31,449 nt of DNA from an uncultured Lachnospiraceae bacterium (lineage in GTDB: Bacteria; Bacillota; Clostridia; Lachnospirales; Lachnospiraceae). The notes beneath the pieces were generated by a model. The model was not told where the DNA came from. It did no database searches and saw only the letters and a program-made list of their open reading frames with translations. Positions within the stretch are counted from its first letter, which is position 1, and every line of letters begins with the position of its first letter. A program made the translations under genes and the position numbers. The stretch is taken from the NCBI GenBank assembly GCA_910577765.1, contig CAJTOV010000024.1, positions 1 to 31,449 on the forward strand, read 5' to 3'. Shown piece by piece: positions 31,088 to 31,449 of the stretch.

Positions 31088-31449
31088 ATGATTGACAAAA
31101 AACTTGCAAAAAATCTTCATGCTATTATTCTAAATGAATACGAAAATACAGAAGGCATTGTTATTCTCAAAGCTGGAGAAATTATTTTTGAGGAATACTT
31201 TGGAAAATCAAATAATAAAAGCAAACATCATATTGCCTCAGTTACTAAAAGTATTTTGTCTGCGCTTATAGGCATTGCGATTGAAAAGGGATATATCAAA
31301 TCAACAGAAGAAATTGTAATGGGATATTTTCCTGAATATAATTTTATTTTTCCTAATGGTATACGAGAAAAAGTAACTATTCAAAATTTATTAACAATGA
31401 CCACACCATACTCTTTTGATGACTGGAATGAACCATTGGAGGCATTATG
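31088..31449 (+). CDS. Serine hydrolase, beta-lactamase class C/CubicO type (partial)
   Basis: The first 120 codons of a gene that runs off the right edge. The protein opens MIDKKLAKNLHAIILNEYEN, has GIVILKAGEIIFEEYFG, and then the catalytic SxxK motif as ASVTKSILSALIG (Ser ~63, Lys ~66), followed by VTIQNLLTMTTPYSF, all typical of class C beta-lactamase-fold esterases, peptidases and related enzymes. No signal peptide is seen, so it is probably cytoplasmic. The ATG at 31088 follows AAGGAG with 5-nt spacing. Codon use is AT-rich, unlike the genes in the first 27 kb. Substrate cannot be inferred, and antibiotic hydrolysis should not be assumed. Confidence 0.85.
   Translation, partial: MIDKKLAKNLHAIILNEYENTEGIVILKAGEIIFEEYFGKSNNKSKHHIASVTKSILSALIGIAIEKGYIKSTEEIVMGYFPEYNFIFPNGIREKVTIQNLLTMTTPYSFDDWNEPLEAL

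Overview
The window looks like chromosomal DNA from a GC-rich gut Clostridia, most likely Lachnospiraceae. This rests on the protein types: EssC of the Firmicutes type, choline-binding-type cell-wall repeats, a clostridial CooS relative, DUF3784 and DUF1703 proteins. It also rests on strong Shine-Dalgarno sites and sigma-A-type promoters. No rRNA, tRNA or CRISPR array was seen, so the organism is inferred and not proven.

Region 1 (6-21037, minus strand) is a run of 14 tightly packed genes behind one near-consensus promoter (TTGACA-N16-TATAAT, 21091-21118). In transcription order it encodes: a PP2C phosphatase; a zinc-ribbon/FHA protein; a secreted VWA-TM-FHA protein; a Ser/Thr kinase with a C-terminal FHA; a second PP2C phosphatase; a Ser/Thr kinase fused to an extracellular solute-binding domain; an FHA-FHA-ABC exporter resembling mycobacterial Rv1747; a pseudokinase; a second zinc-ribbon/FHA protein; a PASTA-repeat Ser/Thr kinase; a choline-binding-type repeat protein; two membrane-anchored FHA proteins; and the type VII secretion ATPase EssC. 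The operon may continue past the left edge. The simplest reading is a phospho-threonine circuit: kinases write, PP2Cs erase, FHA domains read, and the circuit is wired to a type VII-like secretion motor and an ABC exporter. It resembles the PpkA/PppA/Fha control of type VI secretion, but here the motor is EssC. This is the most interesting system in the window.

Region 2 (21038-23400) holds a divergent promoter region with palindromes, a small XRE-family regulator on the plus strand, a bidirectional terminator and a long pRiA4b ORF-3-like protein.

Region 3 (23401-27160, plus strand) is a three-gene redox operon: a CooS-family protein, a ferredoxin with four cysteine clusters, and an FAD/NAD(P) oxidoreductase. 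The CooS protein keeps the metal-cluster ligands, but by my hand alignment it lacks the histidine ladder and catalytic lysine of carbon monoxide dehydrogenase. It may therefore do different chemistry.

Region 4 (27160-31449) is a patchwork: a decayed permease tail, a small coiled-coil protein, a DUF1703 AAA/PD-(D/E)XK protein, a DUF3784 membrane protein, fragments that look like a large serine recombinase and a regulator tail, and the start of a serine beta-lactamase-fold hydrolase that runs off the right edge. The last kilobase or so is visibly AT-rich compared with the rest, consistent with acquired DNA or an island edge.
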